DNA from: Trichoderma breve
Lineage: Eukaryota; Ascomycota; Sordariomycetes; Hypocreales; Hypocreaceae
Length of the DNA stretch: 64,000 nt
Assembly: GCF_028502605.1 (NCBI RefSeq)
Contig: NC_079236.1
Span: 992,001-1,056,000 of the forward strand
Direction of reading: 5' to 3'
Shown here: positions 1 through 12,120 of the stretch, one piece after another
How positions within the stretch are numbered: the first letter of the stretch is position 1
How the letters are laid out: every line of letters begins with the position of its first letter
The notes under the pieces: generated by a model
What the model was told of the DNA's origin: nothing
The model's database searches: none
What the model saw: only the letters and a program-made list of their open reading frames with translations
Translations under genes and position numbers: made by a program

Positions 1-726
1 TTTACCTGCAAGGGCTGACGGCCTGGACGTTTATTCGCGAGGCGGGCGAGGTCAAGGCCGGCCAGTGGACGCTGGTGCATGCTGCGGCGGGAGGCGTGGG
101 CACGCTGTTGGTGCAGATGCTCAAGAGCGTTGGGGCCAAGATCATTGCGACGGCGAGCACGGATGAGAAGCTTGCGCTGGCCAAGAAGCACGGTGCGGAT
201 TATCTCGTCAACTCCAACGATGACATTGTCAGCAAGGTCAAGGAGATTACGGGCGGTCACGGCATCGACGCCATCTTTGACGGTGTTGGCAAGGCGACGT
301 TTGATGCCGATCTGCAGATGATTGCTCTCAAGGGCCACCTCATCTCATTCGGCAACGCTGTAAGTTTTCAATCCCATTGCTGAAACACAAAGAAAAATGG
401 AAAGAAGAATGAAAGAAAAGAATGAAACATAATGAGACAAAGGATGAACTAACAATGAATCTCCTCTCTAGTCTGGAGCTGTCCCCCCTGTCAACATCCT
501 GCAGCTCGGCCCCAAAAACGTCAAGCTCATGAGACCCATCGTCAATGGCTACGTCTCTGAAAGAGCAGACCTTGAAAGGTACACGTCCGAGCTCTTTGAC
601 CTTGTCATCTCCAAGAAGCTAGAGGTCAACATCCACAACATCTACTCCCTCAAGGATGCCGCCCAGGCGCACATTGATCTAGAAAGCAGAAAGACAACGG
701 GCAAGCTCCTGATCAAGATCAACTAG
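1..726 (+). CDS. NADPH:quinone oxidoreductase (zeta-crystallin-like MDR), 5' truncated by window edge
   Basis: Two exons are visible, 3-359 and 472-726, joined across an intron with GTAAGT donor, CTAAC branch site and CTCTCTAG acceptor. The reading frame is already open at base 3, so the N-terminal GroES-like half lies outside the window. The visible part has the nucleotide-binding AAAGGVG motif of the medium-chain dehydrogenase/reductase superfamily, followed by a Rossmann pattern and the conserved tail ending in TTGKLLIKIN. Members of this family reduce quinones with NADPH, usually as soluble dimers in the cytosol. The next gene is convergent, with 244 bp between stop codons. I am sure of the family; the physiological substrate cannot be told from sequence. 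Confidence 0.9.
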
Positions 727-970
727 ACGTCATTCACTTAGACTATAAATAAAAAATCATTACATGTTTTATTTCTTCTTTTGGTATTTGTTCTCTTTCT
801 ATCGCCGAGAAATAACGCATCCATTGTCCAACATCCAATTTCGTAGATGACGCTCATTCTGACGAAAATACTAAATTTGATCATTCATGTCTATTTTTAA
901 AAAGCATCACATCCAATTCTGCTCTTTTTGTTTCAATGCATTTTTCCAACGCTAATATATCCATTTGTTT

Positions 971-2432
<1,462 letters not shown>

Positions 2433-4489
2433 TGTGGTTGAGCGTCTGGATTGTAGGTGAGGAGTCGCGGTAGAGAAGAAAAGGCCAGGCCGGTGTGAGT
2501 GTGACAGCGAGAGTGAGAGGGGGGAGCGGATTTTATTGCTACGGGCGACTAATAATGTTTGTGCTATGGGTGCGGATACGCCTCTTATTAACTGTCTTGA
2601 TAGGCGCGGATCGACCTGGGAATAACTGGGATAGTGCCGATGCTGGTGGCGCTGGAGCTGGATCCGGCGCTGGAACTGGGACCGGTGACGATCTCGAGGT
2701 CCGACCGCTGAAATTACCAGAGATAGAGACGGAGGCTGAGCGTGAGATGCTGGACGAGTATACGAGTAGCTGGAGAGAGACGGAGACGGAGATGACGCCA
2801 GCAGCCGGGGGAGGGGCCGTGAAGCCATAGACAGTCTCTGGAGCGCCATGCTTCAGTTGGTTTTGCAGTGGAACGAGTCCATCCAAGCAGGGATGAACTG
2901 AAACTTAGAGCAGAAAGGGTCCCAGATTACTTTAGCCACCGCTGGGCTTCCAATGGATGGCTTAGCTTTCATCGTTTTCCACTGGTTGGCCAGCAAGTGA
3001 TACGCCAGACGGTAATTAATTCCCTTTGGTGGGGTTATGCGAGACTTGACGGGTATTACAGCCAAACACGGTGGCTTTCGAGCGCTTCATGGACTTCTTA
3101 GCACCAAGACTAGCAGTTCTGGCCTCAGCTGTGTTCCTGGATTTACATGGTTCAAGCTCAAACTACCTGGACAGAATACGACACTGGCTCGTAACATTCC
3201 CTGCTGATTACATGATTATATTAAGATATATTAATTGCTCCCCTGTTGCTTGTGATGATGCACTTTTTCATTTCGTGATCAAATCATGGCCCTGGTTCAA
3301 TTGCTCGGCATGATATGATGAGAGCCTTTGCTTAGGAAAATGACGGTGGGCGGTTGGCTGCAGATCAGTGGTGTTTGCAAAAGCTTGTGCTAAAGATGAA
3401 ACGCGCATCACCATCAAGACCCTTGTTGATCCTCACTGCACTTTGATCTGGGTATTACGAGTACAGCATCTCCTTAACAAAAGATCGGCTACATATCCAA
3501 ACTTTGTATATGTATGTAGTACGAGTACTCTCCTGCATAATGCTTTGTTTGCATTGGTCTTATCGAGTTGTAAGTGCCTTTATCTCCGTTTTCAGCCCTG
3601 TTGATTCTTTGTGGTAGGTACATGCAAGTGTGTAGGTACTCGCTGAGACCCACGCTGCTGAGACATGATATCGCCAACAGTAACAAGGCTGTGCCGCACA
3701 GCTTCTGACAAAGACAGCATGCACGCAATGACCCAAAAAAAGAACGTGGCTGCAGCATTATTCTATCCTTTATTACGAGTAGATTCAATTAAACGCATTT
3801 AACCAAAACTTCCATCACCAAGATGAAAACATCAACTTGTACTAACGTGTAACTTGTACTTTGCGCTTCTGCGCTTCAATTCTCTGACGCGCACGTGACC
3901 CCGCTCAATCGTGCCTGATTCTTCACCCAAAAAATGCGCCGCTTAAGCCTCGGCGCGTCACGCTACCGCGCCCTCAGTGAAGTTGTCATCGCGCAAACTA
4001 AGCCCAAAGGCACCTCAAAGAGACAAAATCCCATCCTCACACGCCCAAACATATTTCTATCTCATCCTTGCATTTCGAAACTCTCTACAGAAGCTCATTG
4101 TTTCCCCCGGATACAAACAAAGTGGCCTTCCAACGCCTCCTTACCGCCCCTTCTGGTGACATGCGTCTCATCCCAACTTAACAAAGATGCCCTTTGTTGA
4201 TCTCAACTCTCCCCCAGTAAGGATCCATCTTGGCTGGGACACAAAGAATCTGGGACCCAGCAGACGACGAATCCGGATTTAGGCTTGGAATAAAATTAGA
4301 TTGCGGCTGTCTTTGTTTTGTGAATTTGGGCCTCGATCCGATCCTATTTGAGCATATCCGTCCTCGATTTTTCACCTTCTCCATTTTGCCGATTTTCAAA
4401 ATTTCCAAAACCTCTCATCCTGTTCATTATCAACTGCTCTCTCATCTCATTTGCCACGACCTAAAGGATACATCCCTCACTTTGTTATC
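2433..4489. other. Intergenic, shared upstream region of the epimerase and SUN genes
   Basis: About 2 kb separate the divergent epimerase and SUN-protein start codons. The part next to the epimerase is GA-rich, and the part before 4490 is pyrimidine-rich, as in fungal 5' UTRs. Reading frames exist on both strands but none has recognisable protein features. I see no RNA gene or repeat. Confidence 0.6.
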
Positions 4490-7400
4490 ATGATGAATGG
4501 TGGAAGGGGAGGCAGACCACGGTCAAGAGAACGCAACCCTGCTAGACGACCAAACACCCGGACAGAGGTGGAGGATTTCAAGAAACCAGACTTTCCCTCC
4601 CTTAAAGGCGCACCTAGTACGAAACGGCAGTATACATATGGAGCTGCAGAGGAACCTCGCCGCCTCAGCGTGGACGGCATGCCAGCCACCCTTCAGGATG
4701 CTATGAATGGTGTTCTTCAGAGGCAGCAACGTCAGGAGGCTGAGGAGGCTGCGGATCTGCAACGTCATGGACAATACTTGAAGCCTCAAGTCACTCGTCG
4801 ACAAAACCCGGCGAGAGAAGCCGACGAGTCGGAATCCGGATCAGACGTCGGGTCTAATCAACCATCACGTGGCCGGGACAACAGCAAGTATAGACAGGGA
4901 TTGAAGTCTGCCATGGCGAAACTCGGTACATCTCTTCTACGCCGCACATTGTTTGAGAAGTCATATGACGCTAATCATTTTTTGCAGCAAAACCAAGTAA
5001 CACAGCAAAAGTAGCCTTTGATCGAACGTTCAGTCAGCCAGCATCTGAGGATGAGGACGACGACGAGGAGGATGGAGAGCTCACTCCCGATGAAAGTGAT
5101 GTTTCCGATTCGCGGAGTTTCAACGCCGAGCGTGATTATTTTGGGCATGCTACGTTGAGGTTATCGCCAATGCCGCCGCCACAAGCCGTCAAACCAATTT
5201 CATTGTCCAGCTCGACAAGGTCATCCACTCTATCGGGTCGATCCGTGTCGACCAATGACCAACATGAGCAGGCTACGCCAAATCGAATCATCGAAGCCCC
5301 AAGTAAAGCTTGGAGTGCCGTCAAGAGCCTCCTAGGGGGAAGGGTTTCTGCGCCTGTCAGTCCACCGGAATCAGACACGCAGCTAAGTCAAGGGACTAGC
5401 ACCACCAGACTTCAAGAACAGAGCCAATCCACAGCAAGAATGCGTATCCCCAAGGCACCGACTATTGTGGCCCCAGCAAATCAACTCCGAGGCAAGGAAC
5501 AGCGGACGGTAATTCCTCGAAGTAGCACTATCATAAATCGTCTGTCTCCCCTTGCCGCTACCCGGCGGCCAGGCAAACCTCTCCTCAGTCAACAAGACTC
5601 TCCTTTTCCCACAGATCACAGCGAAATGGACGACGCCATGCAAGACACTATTCGAGAGACTGAAAGCCGAGTTTCGCGCCAAGAGAAATGGTGGCGCATT
5701 CTCGCGTCCCTCTTCCCATTTACTTCTAGGCGGCAACCTCAGCAAAGCCATGTTCCAAACGGAGAGATCAACTCTCCCGTGTCTTCTGATTTCGACTCTG
5801 ACCTCGATTCGGAACTCGATTCAGATCTCACCGACGAGTCCATCAACTGGCAACAGCTGTTCAATCCACTCACATATCTGCGGGCCATTTATTGGTTTTT
5901 CAGCACCGCCCTAGAAAGCGTCGTCAACTCCTTCTTCGGTCTCTTCTCAGACTCTCTGCGAGACCGACTAATGCTCATTGGCGAGGCGCTGATATACACC
6001 ATTAGTGGCTTTTCGTTCCTTTTGCTGGCTGCAGTGCTCTCCAGCATTGCCATTGCCAACTTACCGAGCTTTGAAGAGGCTCCATCAGTTTCTGTTCCCT
6101 CGGTCTCAATACCAACCTTGCCAAGGTTCGATGACCTTGCCTCTCGGATTGGAAATTTTATTCCTTCCATTAGCTGGTCCTCGCGGAGTGCATGGGATGA
6201 CTTTCCAGGGCTTAATGAGCTACGAGGCGACCAATATGCCGAGTTTGGGGATCTCATCAACCAAATACTACGAGATCTCCGCTTAATGAAGGGTGCTGGG
6301 AAGCTTCATGAATCATCCATTGAACAGCTGAACTCAGTCGTTCCCAAGATGGTTCACATGACACTCAAAGATGGAAAGCCCGTTGTCACGCAAGACTTCT
6401 GGCATGCCATCCGGGATCTTGTTGAGAAAGATGGCAGCTTCCCAATGCTAAACAAGAGCAAGGCCGGCAATTACGAGCCTTCGTCAGAGAAGCAGTGGAA
6501 AGATATCGCAGCATGGCTAGCGAGACGCCCAGAAATTGCCTCAAAAATTAACGAGGCGAACGATGGACTAGCCAAGAAGCTGCCACATATGTGGGAGGCT
6601 TGGGCAACTGACAACCAGCGCAAGGTCGAGCAAACGCTACGCCCCATCTTGGACAAGATGAAGATTACCGGATCTCTCTCCGACAAGGACATTGACAAGC
6701 GCCTTGACCAGATGATCAAAAAGCACGTGGGCAACACCAAAAGTGGCAGCACTGTTGTGAGTCGTGAATACTTTTTACAGTACCTAAGGGACGAGTTTGC
6801 CAGCCATCGTACGGAGATGAGGGCCGAAATCAATGAACTACAGCCCAAGCTGGAACAGCTGATTCGCGACTCTGTCGATCTAGCCAAAAAGGATGACTCC
6901 CCGAGCATGACCAAGGCGGAAGTTGCTAAGCTCGTTGATGGATTGGTGCGCAAAGCCATTGCCGATATGAACCTAGAGGCCATGGCCAAGGGTCGGATTC
7001 GCTCGCACTGGGACAGGGATCTGAAGAACCAGCTCAACTACTTTGGAGTAGGTGCTGGCGCCATTGTCGATCCCAAACAAACGTCTACCACGTTTAAGCC
7101 CGATGCCAAATATCTCAATGATAAGGGTCTCAAGGGTGCTCAGCCGTACCCACCCATAGAAGCTCTCCTTCCATGGCATGACGATGGCGACTGTTGGTGT
7201 GCTGCTCGTGAGGTAAACAAACGCGGCAACCCCCATGGTGCCAAATTGAGCGTCATCATGGGCCACTCAATCATCCCTCAGCATATCGTGATTGAGCATA
7301 TCTTACCCGGTGCCACATCAAATCCCGGTGCGCGACCCCGTCACATCGAAGTGTACATCAAAATCGAAGACTCGGCTACTCGAGAGCGTTTGTTGGATTT

Positions 7401-7677
7401 TTCAGCGGCGCACTTCCCCGATGACCTGTCAGATTGGAACTATGCCCCGGCTGATCTGCCTCCTCAGTTTGTCAAGGTGACTCAGTTTGTCTATGAGGGT
7501 GCGGAACTGCATGATGGCGTTCATGTTCACCGCCTCAGCAGCGAACTCATGGCCCTCAACGCTGAGACTGACCAGGTGATTGTTCGAGCTGTGAGTAATT
7601 ACGGAGCTCCCAATCACACATGTTTCTACCGCATTCGCCTCTTTGGGCATAAAGTAGCAGAGCCAGGCGACATGTAA
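4490..7677 (+). CDS. SUN-domain nuclear envelope protein (Sad1/UNC-84 family)
   Basis: Two exons (4490-4925, 4988-7677) encode 1041 aa; the 62 nt intron runs from GTACAT to TTTTTTGCAG with a GCTAATC branch site. Two ATG codons are adjacent (4490, 4493); the first is chosen. The N-terminal ~450 residues are Ser/Pro/Arg-rich and disordered, with acidic runs, which fits a nucleoplasmic region. One hydrophobic segment starts near residue 474 (LIYTISGFSFLLLAAVLSSI). A long helical, probably coiled-coil luminal region follows. The C-terminal ~175 residues (from about 865) form the SUN domain, ending in the typical NYGAPNHTCFYRIRLFG. SUN proteins span the inner nuclear membrane and bind KASH partners in the perinuclear space; in fungi Sad1 tethers the spindle pole body. 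Confidence 0.9.
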
Positions 7678-8348
7678 AAACAAAAAACACAAAAAAAAAT
7701 TCTGCATTCGGCGGCGTCACAGGAGCGTTGGTTTTTGATCTCATCTTGAATTTTGTCTCTTCTTTCTTCTTTTCTTTCTTCTATCGTCTTATTAGTGGGA
7801 AAGCATCTTTCTATTGAAGCCAGGCGCAAACGTAGATAGGGTCGGAAATTCGGAATGGGCAGTGGAGCTGGAAAAAAGGAAGAATACCCCTCCTCACGAA
7901 CGAACACAGCAGGTTTTTGTTTTTTCTGCACAGATGGTGGGACATGTTGACTTTTTTTTACGTACCTATTTGAAATGAAGGCAATGGAGATTCACATTGG
8001 ATGACTTGACTTGTTCGTTTTGACAGCTCTGTGCATGTGTGTTTGTGTATGCTGCTTTGTCTGTTGGTTGTGCTCTGGCCTGCCTTTCTATTTTGTAGTG
8101 GTTTGTGAGTTTTTTGGTGGTTTGAGAGTATCAGCCTTGTTTTATTTTGAGGCTTTCTGCCTTGAGAGCATCGCAAATAGAGATAGAAGAGGGCGTCATG
8201 CAGGATGCTGAATATACCAGCGGTTGACTTTTTATACAAATTCTGATGCTTTTACACTGCAAGCTAACATTATGCTCTGAATTACACCTCCCCCAATATA
8301 CAACACCAGCCAGAAATGCTCTCCCAAACGGTATCGACAAGTCTCCAT
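7678..8348. other. Intergenic between convergent genes
   Basis: The 3' ends of the SUN and Dbp4 genes face each other here. The stretch is A- and T-tract rich with GT-rich runs around 8020-8120. I see no gene, RNA or repeat structure beyond low-complexity sequence. Confidence 0.6.
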
Positions 8349-10835
8349 TTAACCATCCAGCAGACCTGCAGCCAAAGCTTCCAGGTCCTCCAATGTTTCA
8401 GGTTCCTGATCCACCTCAATAACCTTGCCTCCCTTCTTCTTCTTGCCGCCCTTGCTCTTCTTCTTGGCGTCTGAATCGTCTGAATCGTCCTGGAACCACT
8501 TCTTGGCCTTCTTCCGCGGCGGCTCAGCATCTGAGTCATCATCACTGCGATCCTCCCCAGCAATAGGCAGAGAGCGCAACAAAGCCAACGGATCTTCGCC
8601 GTCGCCGTTCCCGCCAAGCTCCGCATCAAAGCTCTCACCACCAGCCATCTCCATCGCTTCTCTCGCCTTTCTCTTCTCCTTCTTCTCTCTCTTCTTCTGC
8701 TTCGCGAGCGCCTTGTCGTCCACGTCAGCCTCCTTGACCCTGACCGTCTCGCTATCCAAGAACTTCTGTCGCTGCTCTTCTGCGGGACCTTGTTGCTTGA
8801 AGTCTTCTTCGTCTTGGAGCTCGTAGATTTCGTGCGCGTTGCCTTCTTCGTCAAACACGAGCTTCGACGAGCTGCCCATGAACTTGGCCATCTTCTTCTT
8901 TGACTGAAGGGCTTTCTCACGGCGTTTTGAATCGACGACGTATAAATCGTCGCCGCCTAGCGCTATGACTTTGGCATTGTTGATAGTCGCCTTGCCTGTA
9001 AGTGCATCGACCTCATCATCGTTTAGTCTTCTCTTTACAGACAAAAAGTCATCCTCTTCATCATCGTCTTCCTTGCCTCCATCCAGCACAAGTTTAGAGT
9101 AATGGCTTGACAAAACGTCCTGGTTCGTTCGTTCAAACATCTTGTCGTATTTCGTCCGCACCTCGGGCTTCTTCTTCTCCTTCTTCTTTTCGTACTCTCC
9201 GTCCAGATCCATGTCTGATTCTGAGTCGCTTGACATGCCTTGGCGGGGCGCGTTCTTTATCCTCTTGATATCCTCCCCCTTTTGAAATTTTATCTGTGGG
9301 GTTCCAGGCAGACCAAGGCTCGAGGCATATGCGTCCCAGTCGTGGTCGTCAAACTTGAACACTTCTTTGTCTTTTTGCAGGTGAATTGACCTTGTGTAAC
9401 TGATGAATGCCTTTTGGCCCAAGTATTTCAAGTCGGGGAACTTAAAACACATGTCCTGCAGATTATTCTTGATGCTCTTTTTCTTTTTCTCCTTGACGTG
9501 CACTTTTTGTATGGGAATCTTCTTGTGCTCTAGTCGCTTAATCATCCCTTCTTCTTCGCTGGGGTCGAGGAAGAGAACGGCACGGCCGTTGCTCTGGAAT
9601 CTGGCTGTTCGTCCCACACGGTGGATATACGTATCAGCATCTTCGGGGCAATCCGCCTGAATGACCCAGTCAACAGCAGGGAAATCGATGCCTCGCGCAA
9701 CCACGTCCGTCGCAAACAGACATGATGTCTTTGCAGCAGTGAATCTGTTTGTGATTTCCAGTCGTGCGATTTGTTTTTGACGGCCGTGCAGGTGAAGTAG
9801 CGGAATACCGGGCTGAAGATGTCGAAAGCTTTCGTAGACAAACCGGACTTGCTTGCCGGAGCTGAGGAAGACAATGATTTTGCTCTTGACGTTGGCTTTG
9901 ATAAAGCCATAAAGCGTATCAAGTTTTTCGGGGAGTGGGGTGACGATGTAGTGTTGTTGAAGGGTAGTGGGTGTTGCTGTCGTTGCGTCTTGGTGCACGG
10001 AGACGTATTCGGGATCTTTCAGGCTGAGTCGGGCAAGATCTGAAACTTTTTTGCTCTGAGTTGCGCTGAACATGAGTGTCTGGCGCGACTTGGGCAGATG
10101 CTCAACCAGCGCATCAACTGCAGATTGGAATCCCATGTCCATGATTCGATCCGCCTCATCCAACACCAAAATCTGCAAGTTGTTTGCATCGAAGCCGGCC
10201 GTCTGGTCCAAGTGCTGCAGCATTCGTCCTGGCGTGCAGACAAGGATATTCATTCGAAGCAACCGCTCAGCCTCCTCCTTCAGATTCTTTCCACCAATAA
10301 CCAACCCAGCTGAAAAGGCGTGGTGTCGTCCGATCTTGCGTAGCACTTCGAAAATCTGAACCGCCAGCTCTCGAGTTGGGGAGAGGATGAGAGCACCAAG
10401 GCCGTCGAATTCTGTCCATTGTTCGCGATAGAGCTTCTCCAGTACCGGTACCAAAAATGCCAGAGTCTTGCCGCTGCCCGTCTTCGCTGCACCGAGGATG
10501 TCTTTGCCCTGCAATGCCAACGGGATGGCTTGTTCCTGGATTTCGGTCATGTTGGTGAAGTGTGATGCGTGGAGGCCGGATGCCGTCGCAGGTGAAATGG
10601 CCGCCGACAGGTCAGCAAAAGTCTTCACCTTGCCAGACTTGGGGTCCTACGTAGAATCACGGTAAGTTACAACATCTAGGATAAATGCATTTGCGCCTCA
10701 TCCACTCACCAGCTGGGCAATGGCCTCCGCGAGTTTGTGCAGGTCTTCATGATCGCGCTTCCTCTTTTGCTTCTTGAGCTCTGTCTTGTTCGGCTTGTGC
10801 TGCGGCTTCTGCTTGCCGGCAGTTTTTGCAGGCAT
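8349..10835 (-). CDS. dbp4: ATP-dependent RNA helicase Dbp4 (DEAD-box)
   Basis: Two exons (10710-10835, 8349-10646) give 807 aa. The start MPAKTAGKQ is preferred over an in-frame upstream ATG because the lysine-rich N-terminus from there is family-like. The helicase core is complete: Q motif near residues 52-79, AKTGSGKT (96-103), PTREL (132-136), TPGR (180-183), DEAD (205-208), SAT (236-238), VVARGID and HRVGRTAR. A long acidic/lysine-rich C-terminus with nucleolar-type runs follows. Dbp4 (Hca4 in yeast) works in the nucleolus on early 40S assembly, helping release the U14 snoRNA from pre-rRNA. The length matches the family. Confidence 0.95.
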
Positions 10836-10952
10836 TGCGACTTCGGGTGCAGATGTTGGGCTGGATGAGGATTTTGTCGAGACCGAGTTCCAGATTCTGG
10901 TCAATGGACGCTCGCTGCATGTAGCGATAGGAAACTTTTTTGTCGAAGCGAG

Positions 10953-10980
10953 CTTATCTTATCCTTGTCGATAAGATAAG
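10953..10980. promoter_or_regulatory. Perfect GATA-site palindrome upstream of dbp4
   Basis: An 11-bp arm CTTATCTTATC (10953-10963), a 6-bp spacer and its exact reverse complement GATAAGATAAG (10970-10980) place four GATAAG-type sites in 28 bp. It lies about 120 bp before the dbp4 start codon. Fungal GATA factors such as AreA or the siderophore repressors bind HGATAR; which one acts here is unknown. Confidence 0.6.
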
Positions 10981-11553
10981 AGCGAAAATGGAGTACAGGG
11001 TAGCTTCAGAAGCATGTCTTTTGGGCACGTCGCTCCTCATCCAATGAAGCAATACTTTGGAGATTTCAATAAACATGTAGAGATGATAAAGGAATTATCA
11101 ATTCTCTGCTCTTGTTTTTACTCTCGTCGGCAGCTAGAAGGCATTCATAGAATCATTCGCTCTTGTGTGTTGAGTTTGAAGAGACTCGACGGAAGATATA
11201 GAATGAGCCAACAGAAAAGAGACTGCCAGCAAATAAGTCAGGTAGCCCAGTGACCTCCATTAGCCTAATATCACATACATGGTTAGCCGTAATAGCCTTA
11301 CAAAAATGAGGTGTACCAAGATTAGCTTGTGACATAGCAACAATCACTTGGATATTTACACTGAGTTTACGAGTGACACTACCTGAGTACCAAGGGATTG
11401 AATACGCGTAGAGGAGTTGCTCCACATTGCCCTTAGTACTGCCCGTCTAAGGCCAGATCATCAAAACCCCAGGTAAAATAAAATACAAAAATAAAAAGTC
11501 CGGCCATACAAGAACAAGGAGAGAATCAAATGTTCAAGAAATAAAAAAAGAAC
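10981..11553. other. Intergenic between dbp4 and the tRNA-Cys pair
   Basis: The sequence is AT-rich with no convincing reading frame or RNA. The last bases before 11554 are an A-run on this strand, which is the oligo-T terminator of the first tRNA-Cys gene read on the minus strand. Confidence 0.55.
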
Positions 11554-11684
11554 AGGACCGAACGCGGATCGAACGCGTGACCTAGAGATCTGCAATCTCT
11601 CGCTGCCAAGTAAGTTAGTTATTGTGTAACAGAATGGGAATTATGTTTCAGATTCGCTTACCTCTACCACTGAGCTATCGATCC
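11554..11684 (-). tRNA. tRNA-Cys (GCA), copy A, interrupted in the D stem by a GT-AG intron
   Basis: The minus strand folds as a complete 72-nt tRNA when bases 11603-11661 (59 nt) are removed. The acceptor stem is GGATCGA with TCGGTCC. The D arm is GCTC/GAGC, the anticodon stem AGAGA/TCTCT with loop TTGCAGA (anticodon GCA), and the T arm ACGCG/CGCGT. The unpaired base 73 is U, as usual for tRNA-Cys. Box A and box B are intact, and an oligo-T terminator follows. The insert falls between tRNA positions 24 and 25, not at the usual 37/38 site. It starts GTAAGC, ends GGCAG, and has CTAAC with the branch A at 11615, 12 nt before its end. It looks like an mRNA-type intron. Confidence 0.85.
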
Positions 11685-11776
11685 CTTGTGATGGAGCGGG
11701 ATTTTAGTTAGTCTTATAAAACTTGGCCAACGGACACGGCAAAAAGGGAGCAAGTTGAAAAAAAGAGAAAAAAGAA

Positions 11777-11905
11777 AGGACCGAACGCGGATCGAACGCG
11801 TGACCTAGAGATCTGCAATCTCTCGCTACCAGATTTGTTAGTGTCTAAGTTGAAACTGGAAATTGTGTTCAGATAAGCTTACCTCTACCACTGAGCTATC
11901 GATCC
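11777..11905 (-). tRNA. tRNA-Cys (GCA), copy B, interrupted in the D stem by a GT-AG intron
   Basis: This second copy lies 92 bp upstream of copy A in transcription direction. Its two exon parts (23 and 49 nt) are identical to copy A, so the same cloverleaf and GCA anticodon form after removal of 11826-11882 (57 nt). The insert again sits between positions 24 and 25, begins GTAAGC, carries CACTAACA near its 3' end and ends TGGTAG. Outside those signals the two inserts have diverged strongly. An oligo-T terminator is present downstream. A tRNA intron at this place does not fit the usual endonuclease substrate after nucleotide 37. Confidence 0.85.
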
Positions 11906-12120
11906 ACTCGTTATATCAATGACTTTTCTAAAATGCTTATAAGTCTACTTAGTTGCTATGGGCCTATCAACGTGCCAAACCAAACGCCTGAAATCATCCG
12001 CACGCGCAAAGCGACGCTGTATTGTTTTTCTTTCTTTCAGTTCCATACCAATTGCGCTCCAGTAGATGTTTCATAGTTCAAACAAGCCGATTTCTCTTCT
12101 ACTTTCAGCCCTATGCAAAG

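Noticed and set aside
12022..12120. Extended start of the cysteine-module gene
   Set aside because: The upstream frame begins with TTG, not ATG; the first in-frame ATG is 12121.
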